Source: Pseudalkalibacillus decolorationis (GTDB lineage Bacteria > Bacillota > Bacilli > Bacillales > Fictibacillaceae). From it: 64,000 nt of DNA. The stretch lies in the NCBI RefSeq assembly GCF_024609785.1, contig NZ_JANHJQ010000013.1:62001-126000 (forward strand), in the 5' to 3' direction. The notes beneath the pieces were generated by a model that saw nothing but the letters and a program-made list of their open reading frames with translations, ran no database searches and was not told the origin of the DNA. The first letter of the stretch is position 1. Each line of letters begins with the position of its first letter. Position numbers and translations under genes: made by a program. Shown here piece by piece: positions 49,399-58,645 of this stretch.

Positions 49399-50853
49399 AT
49401 GACGAATAGGCACATTGCAGCTAGTGTGACAAACTTGAGGCTTAAGTTCCCTGATGATCCACAGTTGAGGTTTAAAGATTTGTCGATCTCATTTGAAAAA
49501 GGTGAAAAGGTGCTTCTGCTAGGGCCTTCAGGGTGCGGGAAGTCGACGTTTCTTCAAGTTCTATCCGGGTTGATTCCAAGTTCCATTGAAGTTCCGGTTA
49601 AGACGGAGGATATACAGTTGCCACAGTCTTGGGGATATGTTTTTCAGGATCCCGACACGCAATTTTGTATGCCCTATGTTGACGAGGAGATTGCTTTTGT
49701 TTTGGAAAACCTGTGTGTACCCCGACAAGAGATGCCTACTCGAATTAAAGCCCTTTTAGCTGAGGTCGGCTTAACGTTTGATGATCTTCATACGAACATT
49801 CAGACGTTATCAGGTGGCATGAAACAGCGGCTTGCAATCGCGTCGGTGCTTGCGCTTGAACCGGATGTCCTATTTTTAGATGAACCGACGGCAATGCTCG
49901 ATCCAGAAGGCTCGAAGTCGATTTGGGATACGGTGAAAAATGTGAGCGATGAGAAGACACTGCTTATCGTTGAGCATAAACTCGAACATGTTCTGGACCT
50001 CGTTGAACGAATTGTTTTGTTCAATCAGAATGGTGAAATAATCGCAGACGGGGAGAAGGGATACATTCTTACGCACTATAAGAGTACGCTGAAGGAACAC
50101 GGTGTCTGGTACCCTGGCGTATGGGAGGATTATCTTCGTTCGCGAACGAAACCCTTGATGAATGATCCCCGCGCTGAAATCGTGTTTGATTTGCAAGGTT
50201 TTCAAGGATTACGAAAGAAGGACCCCGCAATCACGGTACCATCCGCGACTATTACTACGGGTGAATGGATCACGATAACAGGAGCGAATGGGGCAGGAAA
50301 ATCGACCCTTTTGCTGTCACTCATGCAATTTTTAAAAACAAAGGGGACATACACGCTTTTCGGCAATTCAGTAAAAAAGACGAGGAATGTAACGGAGTAT
50401 TTGACGTTTGTGTTCCAGAATCCTGAGTTTCAGTTTGTCACAAATACGGTCTATGATGAGGTCGCTTATGCGTTGAGGATTGAACAAATGGATGAGCAGT
50501 TTATTGAGGAAAAAGTCAATGAACGCTTGGAATGCTTTGGGTTAAATGGATTACGCAAACATCATCCTTATCAATTGTCAATCGGTCAAAAGCGGAGATT
50601 AAGTGTCGCGGCGTCTATCATTAAAAACCCGCCGGTGCTTTTGCTCGATGAACCGACGTTTGGGCAGGATTCGCGGAATACATTCGCGTTGCTTGAGATG
50701 CTTGAGGAATACCGTGTAAATGGGACAACGATTTTAATGGTGACCCATGATGAAGAGATCGTGAAGCATTTTGCGACCCGTGTTTGGAAAATTGATGACG
50801 GTCAACTAACGAGCGATTATTTTAACGTAGAAAAAGAATTGGTCAACGCTTAG
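49399..50853 (+). CDS. ykoD: ECF transporter duplicated ATPase YkoD
   Basis: The 484-residue protein holds two ABC ATPase domains in tandem. The first has GPSGCGKST (about 35), LSGGMKQRLAIA and FLDEPTAMLDP; the second has GANGAGKST (about 295), LSIGQKRRLSVA and LLDEPTFGQD. Signature of the second half is altered (LSIGQ). It replaces the EcfA-EcfA' pair for the YkoEDC importer. The gene runs to the SD of ykoC (stop 50851-50853). Confidence 0.94.
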   Translation: MTNRHIAASVTNLRLKFPDDPQLRFKDLSISFEKGEKVLLLGPSGCGKSTFLQVLSGLIPSSIEVPVKTEDIQLPQSWGYVFQDPDTQFCMPYVDEEIAFVLENLCVPRQEMPTRIKALLAEVGLTFDDLHTNIQTLSGGMKQRLAIASVLALEPDVLFLDEPTAMLDPEGSKSIWDTVKNVSDEKTLLIVEHKLEHVLDLVERIVLFNQNGEIIADGEKGYILTHYKSTLKEHGVWYPGVWEDYLRSRTKPLMNDPRAEIVFDLQGFQGLRKKDPAITVPSATITTGEWITITGANGAGKSTLLLSLMQFLKTKGTYTLFGNSVKKTRNVTEYLTFVFQNPEFQFVTNTVYDEVAYALRIEQMDEQFIEEKVNERLECFGLNGLRKHHPYQLSIGQKRRLSVAASIIKNPPVLLLDEPTFGQDSRNTFALLEMLEEYRVNGTTILMVTHDEEIVKHFATRVWKIDDGQLTSDYFNVEKELVNA

Positions 50854-50864
50854 GGGTGGCAGAA

Positions 50865-51665
50865 ATGAACCTTGATTTAACGATTAAAAAAACGTGGTTA
50901 TACAAAATTAACCCGAGTTTGAAGCTTCTGGTAATGGTGCTATTGTTTATCGGTGTTTTGTTTGTGCATCAGTTGAACATGATCGTGTATGGCACTCTTT
51001 CCGCCTTATTGTTGCTTATTCTTTTCTCCGGACATCCGCCGAAACGTCTTGCCCTTTTATCGATTCCATTTATCATTGTCTTCGTATCTACAGCATCATC
51101 AATGATTTTGTTTGGAAAAGGGGACACGACCTGGTTTAAATGGGGGCTTATTCATATTACAGAAGAAAGCTTTTATAGGGGGATTCACCTTGGGTTTCGT
51201 GCACTTGTATTTGCGACACTCGGGTTAACGTTCTCTTTAACGACACGGCCGGTTTATTTATTTTATTCGCTTATGCAGCAGGTGAAATTGAATCCGAAAT
51301 ACGCCTATAGCTTCATGGCAGGCTTTCGGTTGATTCCGATTATGATTGAGGAATTTCAAACGATCCGTAACGCTATGGTCGTCCGAGGTGTTCAGCAGCA
51401 AAAGGGAATCCGGAGTTTTTATTTTAAGCTGAAGTCGTATTCGATTCCGTTATTATCTCAAAGTATCCGGAGGGCACATCGTATTGCGGTTGCGATGGAA
51501 GCGAAGCGTTTTTCAGAAGTGAAAAAGCGTACATTCTACTATAAAATCGGATTTTCAGGGTATGATGTGGTGTTTATCGTAAGCTGGGTTTTTCTTATCG
51601 GGGCTGCCTACTATCTATCACTCAATGTACCAATCTTACCAACAGGGGACGTACGTTACGAATGA
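50865..51665 (+). CDS. ykoC: ECF transporter T component YkoC
   Basis: The 266-residue EcfT-type protein has four to five membrane segments (about 18-85, 105-135, 235-258) and two cytoplasmic coupling helices with the signature positions FRLIPIMIEEFQTIRNAMVV-RG and SIRRAHRIAVAMEAKRF (Ala-Arg-Gly-like motifs). It connects YkoE to the YkoD ATPase. Stop and SD of neighbours are packed: TAGGGGTGGCAGAAATG, so ATG 50865 is used, not GTG 50856. A 326-nt gap with repeat array C follows. Confidence 0.92.
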   Translation: MNLDLTIKKTWLYKINPSLKLLVMVLLFIGVLFVHQLNMIVYGTLSALLLLILFSGHPPKRLALLSIPFIIVFVSTASSMILFGKGDTTWFKWGLIHITEESFYRGIHLGFRALVFATLGLTFSLTTRPVYLFYSLMQQVKLNPKYAYSFMAGFRLIPIMIEEFQTIRNAMVVRGVQQQKGIRSFYFKLKSYSIPLLSQSIRRAHRIAVAMEAKRFSEVKKRTFYYKIGFSGYDVVFIVSWVFLIGAAYYLSLNVPILPTGDVRYE

Positions 51666-51690
51666 TCCGTATTTATAGGACTAGGTAAGT

Positions 51691-51862
51691 ACGTTTCGAG
51701 TTGTGCTCGTATTTTCCAAGTTACGCTCGTATTTCTCGAGTTGTACTCGTATTTTCCGAGTTACGCTCGTATTTCTCGAGTTGTGCTTGTATTTTCCAAG
51801 TTACGATCGTATTTCTCGAGTTGTGCTCGAATTTTCTCCGAGTCACGATCGTATTTACGCAT
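51691..51862. repeat. Short tandem repeat array C, 20-bp period with 40-bp alternation
   Basis: Eight units alternate between type 1 (ATTTCTCGAGTTGTGCTCGT) and type 2 (ATTTTCCAAGTTACGCTCGT). Core: ATTTNYC-AGTT-YGCTCGT. The last unit is degenerate. It fills half of the 51666-51991 gap between ykoC and tenI; no gene is seen in the rest, which carries an AT-rich dyad TTTTCGAAAGTTCGGAAAA at 51908-51926. Confidence 0.9.
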
Positions 51863-51991
51863 TTAGCCCTGTATTTTTAAAATTTGACCTGTAAATGTGC
51901 CTCATATTTTCGAAAGTTCGGAAAATATCTCTCGAAATAGGACATATTACGCAAATTAAACTGATTTTCAGATATCAAAGGTGGGAATCTT

Positions 51992-52591
51992 ATGGTTTTG
52001 CATGTTGTTTCGACAGGAAGGCAATCGATTGAAGAGTTCGTAGGCATTTCGACTCGTATCCATCCGTATGTCGATACAATCCATATTCGTGAAAAACATC
52101 GCTCAGCAAAGGAAATCGCCGGCATCATCGATAGGCTAACAATCGAGCAACAAGTCCCTCGTCAGAAAATTATCGTCAATGATCGGGTTGATGTTGCTTT
52201 CGCTAAACAAACGAAGGGCGTTCAACTCGCTCACCATAGTCTGGACGTACGAACTGTTCGGTACATGTTCCCAAAACTGGAGATTGGTTGTTCAGTGCAC
52301 TCACCAGATGAGGCGGTGAACGCGGAAAGAAACGGTGCCAGCTATCTCATATATGGCCACATTTTTGAGACGAACTCAAAGCCAGACCTTACTCCACATG
52401 GTATAGTGAATTTAGAAACTGTCTGCGAAACTAGCAAACTTCCGGTCATCGCGATCGGCGGTATCCGACCCGATAATGTAAAAGAAGTCCTCAATGCCGG
52501 GGCAAGTGGAATTGCAGTTATGTCAGGCGTGTTTGAGGCAAAGGATCCATTGCGTGCTGTGCAAAATTATTATTCTGCTTTACATTCATAG
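51992..52591 (+). CDS. tenI: Thiazole tautomerase TenI
   Basis: The 199-residue TIM barrel resembles ThiE but starts MVLHVVSTGRQSIEEFVGIS and has IIVNDRVDVAFAKQTKGVQL, LEIGCSVHSPDEAVNAERNG and LPVIAIGGIRPDNVKEVLNA; the His in CSVHS and the phosphate loop GGI are in the TenI positions. It aromatises the thiazole product of ThiG. Its position before thiO-thiS-thiG fits. AGGTGGGAATCTT is the SD. Confidence 0.9.
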   Translation: MVLHVVSTGRQSIEEFVGISTRIHPYVDTIHIREKHRSAKEIAGIIDRLTIEQQVPRQKIIVNDRVDVAFAKQTKGVQLAHHSLDVRTVRYMFPKLEIGCSVHSPDEAVNAERNGASYLIYGHIFETNSKPDLTPHGIVNLETVCETSKLPVIAIGGIRPDNVKEVLNAGASGIAVMSGVFEAKDPLRAVQNYYSALHS

Positions 52592-52602
52592 GAGGTGCCA
52601 GA

Positions 52603-53736
52603 ATGCGAAACCACTTTGATTCGATTATTATTGGAGCAGGAGTCATCGGAAGTTCAATCGCCTACAATCTGGCTAAAAAAGGGCGGACCGTACTCGTTCT
52701 CGAAAAGAACCGAGTGGCCAGTAAGGCGTCCAGTGCAGCTGCTGGCATGCTCGGTGCCCAAACTGAACTTGAGCAAGACAGTCCGTTGTTCCAATTGGCA
52801 AAAGAGAGTAGACGGCTTTTTCCTGATCTAGCTCTTGAATTAAAAAGCCTAACCGGGATTGATGTTGAGCTCCACCACAACGGTATGCTTAAAATCGCAC
52901 GCTCTGTCGAAGAAGCTTCAGAGTTTCAGAGACTTATTGACCAACAACAAAAGCTTGGTGAAGATGCCTCTTGGATTGACCCAATTGAATTACACCAAAA
53001 GGAACCATTCACCAATAAAGGTCTACATGGTGCGATGCACATTCCGAATGACGGAAATCTATCGGCACCCCATCTATCAAATGCATTTGCCGCGGGTGCT
53101 CGTGCAACAGGAGCTATTATCAAAGAATATACCGAGGTTACCGAACTCATTGAAGAGGGTAACCGTATCATCGGCGTTGAGACACATGCTGAAACTTACC
53201 ATGCAAATAACGTCATTGTAGCTGGCGGAGCATGGAGCAATCGACTTTTAAAAGGAGCGGGAATTGAGCTCAAAACGTATCCGGTAAAAGGGGAGTGCTT
53301 CTCAGTCGTCACCGAAGAACCTTTAATAACCTCAACGCTTTTTACAAAGGGATGCTATATCGTTCCGAAAACCGGCGGCCGGCTCATTATTGGAGCAACC
53401 GAAAAAGCGCATTCCTTTGATCAAAAGGTCACACTCAATGGCCTTTCGAAACTAATGGACCGGGCCACGCAGATTATCCCTGAGCTTGCGGATTCAGAAT
53501 GGGATAACGCTTGGGCGGGGATACGGCCGCAAACGAATGACGGCTTACCTTATTTAGGAGAACATCCTGATATGAAAGGGCTGTTCGTTGCAACCGGTCA
53601 TTACCGAAACGGGATTTTACTTTCACCGATTACTGGAAAATTGATGGCCGATCTTGTCGAGGGTATCCCTTTAAAGAGTGATTGGGCCGAAGCCTTTCAT
53701 CTCAATCGTGATCAGATAGGAGTTGATCAGCTATGA
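52603..53736 (+). CDS. thiO: Glycine oxidase ThiO
   Basis: The 377-residue FAD enzyme opens with a Rossmann motif IIGAGVIGSSIAYNLAKKG (about 8-26), has SKASSAAAGMLGAQ near 42-55, VKGECFSVVTEE, and the C-terminal FAD motif WAGIRPQTNDGLPYLGEHPD and GHYRNGILLSPITG. It oxidises glycine to the imine used by ThiG for thiazole. GGAGGTGCCAGA is the SD. The stop overlaps the thiS start by 4 nt. Confidence 0.94.
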   Translation: MRNHFDSIIIGAGVIGSSIAYNLAKKGRTVLVLEKNRVASKASSAAAGMLGAQTELEQDSPLFQLAKESRRLFPDLALELKSLTGIDVELHHNGMLKIARSVEEASEFQRLIDQQQKLGEDASWIDPIELHQKEPFTNKGLHGAMHIPNDGNLSAPHLSNAFAAGARATGAIIKEYTEVTELIEEGNRIIGVETHAETYHANNVIVAGGAWSNRLLKGAGIELKTYPVKGECFSVVTEEPLITSTLFTKGCYIVPKTGGRLIIGATEKAHSFDQKVTLNGLSKLMDRATQIIPELADSEWDNAWAGIRPQTNDGLPYLGEHPDMKGLFVATGHYRNGILLSPITGKLMADLVEGIPLKSDWAEAFHLNRDQIGVDQL

Positions 53737-53936
53737 AATTACACATAAACGGAGATATGGTAGAAGTACCTGATACGATCACGACGGTTTCGGGTCTTCT
53801 TGAACACTTTGAACTGAATAATAAAGTCGTCATGGTCGAACGAAACGAAGATATTCTAGATAAGGAAACCCTTTCAGAAACTAAGGTTGAAGATGGGGAC
53901 AAACTTGAGATTGTACAATTTGTAGGAGGCGGATGA
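53733..53936 (+). CDS. thiS: Sulfur carrier protein ThiS
   Basis: The 67-residue ubiquitin-like protein begins [20 protein letters not shown] and ends in VQFVGGG, where the terminal Gly is adenylated by ThiF and loaded with sulfur as thiocarboxylate. Size and C-terminal GGG match Bacillus ThiS. It overlaps thiO and its last codons contain the SD of thiG (GGAGGCGG). Confidence 0.95.
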   Translation: MKLHINGDMVEVPDTITTVSGLLEHFELNNKVVMVERNEDILDKETLSETKVEDGDKLEIVQFVGGG

Positions 53937-53937
53937 T

Positions 53938-54705
53938 ATGTTGAAAATCGGAAACTTTGAATTCACTTCAAGACTTTTACTTGGAACAGGAAAATACCCG
54001 GATTTTGATACACAAAAGAAAGCAGTAGAAGTATCAGAAACAGACATTTTAACGTTTACTGTACGTCGGATGAATATTTTTGAGCCGAGCCAACCAAACT
54101 TTTTAGAGAAACTTGATCTTGAAAAGTACACCCTTTTACCGAACACAGCTGGTGCGAAAACAGCAGAAGAAGCAGTACGATTCGCAAAACTTGCTAAAGC
54201 ATCTGGACTTTGTGACATGGTCAAAGTGGAAGTCATTGGTTGTCAAAAGACGTTACTGCCAGACCCAGTTGAAACGTTAAAGGCAACAGAAGAACTCTTA
54301 AAAGAAGGATTCACTGTGCTTCCATATACGTCTGATGATGTTTTGCTTGCTAGAAGATTGGAAGAGCTTGGCGCCCATGCGATTATGCCTGGTGCATCCC
54401 CGATTGGTTCTGGCCAAGGAATCATTAATCCGTTGAACTTGAGCTTTATTATCGAACAATCCAATGTACCGGTAATCGTCGATGCTGGAATTGGTTCTCC
54501 AGCAGATGCAGCGATTGCTATGGAGTTAGGAGCAGACGGTGTTTTACTCAATACAGCAGTGTCAGCAGCAAAGGATCCTGTGAAGATGGCCGAAGCAATG
54601 AAACTAGCCATTGAGGCTGGACGTCTCGGATTTGAAGCTGGTCGAATTCCGAAAAAGCGCTATGCGACAGCCAGCAGTCCAGTGGAAGGCTTGAGTATCG
54701 GTTAA
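53938..54705 (+). CDS. thiG: Thiazole synthase ThiG
   Basis: The 255-residue TIM barrel begins [20 protein letters not shown] and has [20 protein letters not shown] with the Schiff-base Lys (about 99), [18 protein letters not shown], and [20 protein letters not shown] plus [17 protein letters not shown] for phosphate binding. It joins deoxyxylulose phosphate, the glycine imine from ThiO and sulfur from ThiS. One base separates it from thiS and its stop overlaps the thiF start by one base. Confidence 0.96.
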   Translation: MLKIGNFEFTSRLLLGTGKYPDFDTQKKAVEVSETDILTFTVRRMNIFEPSQPNFLEKLDLEKYTLLPNTAGAKTAEEAVRFAKLAKASGLCDMVKVEVIGCQKTLLPDPVETLKATEELLKEGFTVLPYTSDDVLLARRLEELGAHAIMPGASPIGSGQGIINPLNLSFIIEQSNVPVIVDAGIGSPADAAIAMELGADGVLLNTAVSAAKDPVKMAEAMKLAIEAGRLGFEAGRIPKKRYATASSPVEGLSIG

Positions 54706-55721
54706 TGGACCGCTACTCTAGACAAACGCTTTTCGCTCCAATCGGTAAAGAAGGCCAGCAAAAGCTTAGGGAAAAGCATGTGCTTATGATTGGGGCTGGA
54801 GCACTTGGAACGGGAAATGCTGAGGCACTTGTACGGGCAGGGGTTGGAAAACTTACGATTGCAGACCGCGATTATGTCGAGTGGAGCAATCTTCAGCGCC
54901 AGCAGCTTTATAGTGAAGAGGATGCAGAAAACCGGATTCCAAAAGCAATCGCGGCTAAAACACGCCTATCACTAATTAATTCACAGGTTGAAATCGAGGC
55001 TCATGTGCTCGATATTACCCCACAGGAGATGGAGCAGCTCGTTAACAATGTTGACCTGATCATAGACGCGACCGACAATTTTGATACGAGGCTAATGATT
55101 AATGATATTGCGCAAAAGCACAACATTCCTTGGATTTACGGTGCCTGCGTTAGTAGCTATGGGATTAGCTATACGATTGTCCCTGGGGATACACCTTGCT
55201 TGAATTGTTTATTAGAGACGGTTCCTCTCGGTGGTGCGACGTGCGATACAGCAGGGATTATCAGTCCAGCCGTTCAAATGGTTGTTGCATATCAGACGGT
55301 TGAGGCTCTGAAAATTTTAGTAGAGGACTGGTCGTCACTTCGACGAAAACTCGTTTCCTTTGATCTCTGGGTAAACCAGCAGACGGCGATTGATATTTCA
55401 AAAGCGAAAAAGGAAGATTGTCTTTCTTGTGGTAAGAACCCAACATATCCATTTTTGTCGTATGAAAATCAAACGAAGACAGCGATTTTATGTGGACGTG
55501 ATACAGTACAAATCCGGCCGTCTGTTTCGCAAACGAGAAACCTAGATCAATTAGAAAAGATGCTTTCCGGGCAAAATGGAACGGTTGAAAAAAATCCATA
55601 TCTGTTGTCGTTCACAACAGGTGAACAAAGGCTGGTGATCTTTAAAGATGGACGCGTGCTTGTACACGGAACAAAGGACATAACTGAAGCAAAGACGCTT
55701 TACCATCGTTATTTAGGATAA
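54705..55721 (+). CDS. thiF: ThiS adenylyltransferase ThiF
   Basis: The 338-residue E1-like enzyme has the ATP loop MIGAGALGTGNAEALVRAGV (about 29-48), DRDYVEWSNLQRQQLY, DATDNFDTRLMIND, zinc Cys pairs CLNCLL (about 166) and CLSCGKNP (about 243), and CDTAG near 185. It adenylates the ThiS C-terminus. It is about 90 residues longer than the minimal ThiF/MoeB domain; the extra C-terminal part (from about 255) looks like a small rhodanese-less beta domain, common in Bacillus ThiF/MoeB. ATG overlaps the thiG stop. Confidence 0.92.
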   Translation: MDRYSRQTLFAPIGKEGQQKLREKHVLMIGAGALGTGNAEALVRAGVGKLTIADRDYVEWSNLQRQQLYSEEDAENRIPKAIAAKTRLSLINSQVEIEAHVLDITPQEMEQLVNNVDLIIDATDNFDTRLMINDIAQKHNIPWIYGACVSSYGISYTIVPGDTPCLNCLLETVPLGGATCDTAGIISPAVQMVVAYQTVEALKILVEDWSSLRRKLVSFDLWVNQQTAIDISKAKKEDCLSCGKNPTYPFLSYENQTKTAILCGRDTVQIRPSVSQTRNLDQLEKMLSGQNGTVEKNPYLLSFTTGEQRLVIFKDGRVLVHGTKDITEAKTLYHRYLG

Positions 55722-55766
55722 ATGACATTATGATTTTGGAACAGTATTGATTGGGAGGTGCGCGTT

Positions 55767-56573
55767 ATGACCTATAAAGCATTGACAGTAGCGGGATCGG
55801 ATTCTGGAGGGGGAGCAGGCATTCAAGCCGATTTGAAAACCTTCCAGGAGCTAGATGTGTACGGAATGTCAGCGATCACCGCACTAACAGCTCAAAATAC
55901 ACTCGGTGTTCAAGGCGTTTATCCGACACCAGTCGAAGGAGTTGTCGAACAGCTAAATTCGATTGCGGTTGATTTAGCACCCAACGCACTGAAAACAGGC
56001 ATGCTATTTAGTGCTGAGATTATTGAAGCAGTTGCTGATCATGTAAAAAAGCATGAGTGGACAAAGCTGATTGTCGATCCGGTAATGATTGCGAAGGGCG
56101 GGGCATCGCTTTTGCAAGAGGAGGCAGTGGTAGCTGTCCGAGAGAAGTTATTACCACTTGCCTACATCGTTACCCCGAATATCCCGGAGGCAGAAGCATT
56201 GACAGGTCTTACGATTCAGTCGAATGAAGATCGAGAAGAAGCGGCGATGAAGCTTTACGAATTGGGAGCCGAGAACGTTGTCATTAAAGGCGGACATACC
56301 GGGGATGCAGAGTTTGCGGTAGATCTTCTTTATGACGGAAATGAATTCTATAGATTCAAAGGCCCACGAATTGAGACGAAGCATACACATGGAACTGGAT
56401 GTACATTTGCCGCAGCGATTACAGCAGAGGTTGCGAAGGGAAATTCGGTTCAAGAGGCGATCCAAACAGCAAAGGACTTCATTACATCGGCAATCCAACA
56501 CGAATTGGGGATCGGATCAGGACATGGACCAACGAACCACTGGGCGTATCGGAAGGCAGGCGTTCAGATTTGA
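55767..56573 (+). CDS. thiD: Bifunctional HMP kinase / HMP-phosphate kinase ThiD
   Basis: The 268-residue ribokinase-fold enzyme begins [20 protein letters not shown], has [20 protein letters not shown]-type [15 protein letters not shown], and the anion hole [15 protein letters not shown] (about 210) with catalytic Cys/Asp region. It phosphorylates HMP to HMP-PP. ATG 55767 follows GGGAGGTGCGCGTT, so the GTG at 55758 is not used. Stop overlaps the thiE start. Confidence 0.94.
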   Translation: MTYKALTVAGSDSGGGAGIQADLKTFQELDVYGMSAITALTAQNTLGVQGVYPTPVEGVVEQLNSIAVDLAPNALKTGMLFSAEIIEAVADHVKKHEWTKLIVDPVMIAKGGASLLQEEAVVAVREKLLPLAYIVTPNIPEAEALTGLTIQSNEDREEAAMKLYELGAENVVIKGGHTGDAEFAVDLLYDGNEFYRFKGPRIETKHTHGTGCTFAAAITAEVAKGNSVQEAIQTAKDFITSAIQHELGIGSGHGPTNHWAYRKAGVQI

Positions 56574-57211
56574 AGCTGAACCGAGAAAATTTAAACGTTT
56601 ATTTTGTGATGGGCTCTGTCAATTGTAAAAAAGATCCGAAAGAAGTACTAAAGGAAGCACTTGACGGAGGTGTTACGCTCTTTCAATTTCGTGAAAAAGG
56701 TACTGGCAGTTTACAAGGTGAGGCTAAGATAAAGCTCGCCAAAGAGTTACAGGGAATTTGCCGATCCTATGGGGTGCCTTTTATTGTCAATGATGACATC
56801 GAACTCGCCCTAGAAATTGATGCGGATGGTATTCATGTCGGCCAAGAGGATACACCGATTACCGTGGTTCGAGATCGGCTTGGTTCACGAATGATACTGG
56901 GTGTTTCTGCACACGATGTGGATGAAGCGAAGATAGCCGTTGAAGCCGGAGTCGATTACCTTGGAGTCGGACCGATGTATGCGACGAAAACAAAAGCAGA
57001 TACCCGCTCCGTTCAAGGCCCTCAGATCATTCAGATGATTCGCCAGGAGGGGCTAGCGATTCCGATTGTCGGGATTGGTGGAATCGATCGCATGAATGCT
57101 ACCACAGTTGTTGAAGCTGGGGCAGACGGGGTTGCCGTGATTTCAGCGATAAGCCAAGCGGATAGTCCAAGAGATGCTGTTGAACAGCTGCGAAAAGTGA
57201 TTTCTTCCTAG
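56570..57211 (+). CDS. thiE: Thiamine-phosphate synthase ThiE
   Basis: The 213-residue TIM barrel contains [62 protein letters not shown] and [20 protein letters not shown], all ThiE hallmarks. It couples HMP-PP and thiazole phosphate to thiamine phosphate. The longer frame starts inside thiD; TTG 56570, whose last bases form TTGA with the thiD stop and which has GGAAGGCAGG upstream, gives the normal family length. It ends the operon before a bidirectional hairpin. Confidence 0.93.
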   Translation: MKLNRENLNVYFVMGSVNCKKDPKEVLKEALDGGVTLFQFREKGTGSLQGEAKIKLAKELQGICRSYGVPFIVNDDIELALEIDADGIHVGQEDTPITVVRDRLGSRMILGVSAHDVDEAKIAVEAGVDYLGVGPMYATKTKADTRSVQGPQIIQMIRQEGLAIPIVGIGGIDRMNATTVVEAGADGVAVISAISQADSPRDAVEQLRKVISS

Positions 57212-57234
57212 TGTATAAATTAATATTGAAATTT

Positions 57235-57285
57235 AGCCCACTGTTGCTATCTCTAAATGAAGAGTTAAGTATTAGTGGGCTTTAT
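57235..57285. terminator. Bidirectional terminator after thiE
   Basis: AGCCCACT (57235-57242) and AGTGGGCT (57274-57281) close a stem with inner complementarity (CTCTAAATGAAGAG), followed by TTATATT; the other side has AAATTT. It separates the convergent thiE and symporter genes. Confidence 0.82.
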
Positions 57286-57335
57286 ATTCAGATTATTTAT
57301 ACTTCAGATTATAGGTTTGCTTTTAATATTCTGGT

Positions 57336-58643
57336 TTAATTGGAGCTAGAATCAATTGATGGACTGAAAAGATACAGGAGGGTTGATAGGACTCCGCTCG
57401 TGATGAAGCTAATCCAAATCGCTAGTATGGAAACTCCTGAAAACATCACGATAGTGCCAGCCCCAACTCCAATTAAAATACTATAGGCAAAGAAAGCACT
57501 CAACGTTTTCTTTCCAAAGATAATCCATAACATCGGGATGATCATTGCACCGTAAAACTGTCCAAAGAAGAAAATTAAATCTAATAAATTGGGTGTCAAA
57601 AAAGAACTAATAATAAATAAAGCTAACGAAATTACGCCCGCAACTAGGTAGGAGAGCTGGTATTTACTACGGTCAGTATACTCCTTATTAATACTCATGA
57701 TATTCTTTACAATCAATATAGTCGTCGCATGTAACTCCGCTCCAACCGTTGTAGATAATGTACTGAAGCAAAATAAAAAGAATAAGATCACCAAAATTAG
57801 GGGTTCAATTTTATAGACAAATTCGAATAATAAGGAGTAGGTATTGTCATAACTTTTATCAAAGATCGAAATAAGTAGCATTGAAAAGAGCGCTAGAGGA
57901 ATTGTCCCCCATATCAAACCGGTCAACCATAAAGAAGCTCGAACCTTGGTAGGTTGAATAATATGAATACGCTGCCAAGTGGCCCGATCAGTAATGACTT
58001 GTCCAAATCCAATTAAAATCGCTGTTATCATAAATAGAAAGGCATCATAGTTTTTCCAATACAAAAGATAAGGGTGATAGAGTCGGACCCCGTCGTAAAT
58101 TGGGTAGATCCCCTCTTGAATAAAGAAATAAGCAGGTATAAAAATAATGGCAGCAAAAATCAGGGAAATTTTGATAGGTTCAATTTTATGGAGGGAATTC
58201 ATCCCCCCAACCCCGGCATAAACAAAGCAATAAACGAAAAATATAAAAAGCCCAATAGAAGCAGGTATATCTAAAATAAGGTGAAATAAAATTCCAGCCC
58301 CCAGTGCTTGAATAAATAGAGAGTCAAAACTTGTTATTAGTAATAATCCCATCATGATTACATAGGATTGACCTGGAAGACGTTCGTACAAGACATCTCC
58401 AATCGTCTCATGTTTCCGAAAACGCTTTTTAATTTTAACTGCTACGAAACTAAATAGAATAAAAGCAACAGATCCCATTAAGGAGTAACCAATGCCTCCT
58501 AGCAAACCGTATTTAAATAATGTCTCCGGTGATGATAGAATTGTATTGGCAGTAATCCAGCGTGCGAGCAAGGTTAAAACTCCAAATGAGGCACCTAACG
58601 ATAATCCTCCTGTCACATACCATTTATAAGATTTGCTGATCAC
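57336..58643 (-). CDS. Sodium:solute symporter (SSS) family protein
   Basis: The 435-residue protein has about twelve to thirteen membrane segments with SSS features such as RWITANTILSSPETLFKYGL, TIGDVLYERLPGQSYVIMMG and FGQVITDRATWQRIHIIQPT (the GxxxxDRxxWQR motif of this family). It would import an organic solute with sodium. It is the last gene of a minus-strand run that includes a peptide importer and a two-component system; two bases separate its start from the response regulator stop, so it is cotranscribed with the regulator. Substrate unknown. Confidence 0.8.
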   Translation of the reverse strand: MISKSYKWYVTGGLSLGASFGVLTLLARWITANTILSSPETLFKYGLLGGIGYSLMGSVAFILFSFVAVKIKKRFRKHETIGDVLYERLPGQSYVIMMGLLLITSFDSLFIQALGAGILFHLILDIPASIGLFIFFVYCFVYAGVGGMNSLHKIEPIKISLIFAAIIFIPAYFFIQEGIYPIYDGVRLYHPYLLYWKNYDAFLFMITAILIGFGQVITDRATWQRIHIIQPTKVRASLWLTGLIWGTIPLALFSMLLISIFDKSYDNTYSLLFEFVYKIEPLILVILFFLFCFSTLSTTVGAELHATTILIVKNIMSINKEYTDRSKYQLSYLVAGVISLALFIISSFLTPNLLDLIFFFGQFYGAMIIPMLWIIFGKKTLSAFFAYSILIGVGAGTIVMFSGVSILAIWISFITSGVLSTLLYLFSPSIDSSSN

Positions 58644-58645
58644 AT

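Noticed and set aside
51691-51862. CRISPR array or coding repeat
   Set aside because: No spacers, no cas genes, and no convincing start signal for the short frames crossing it.
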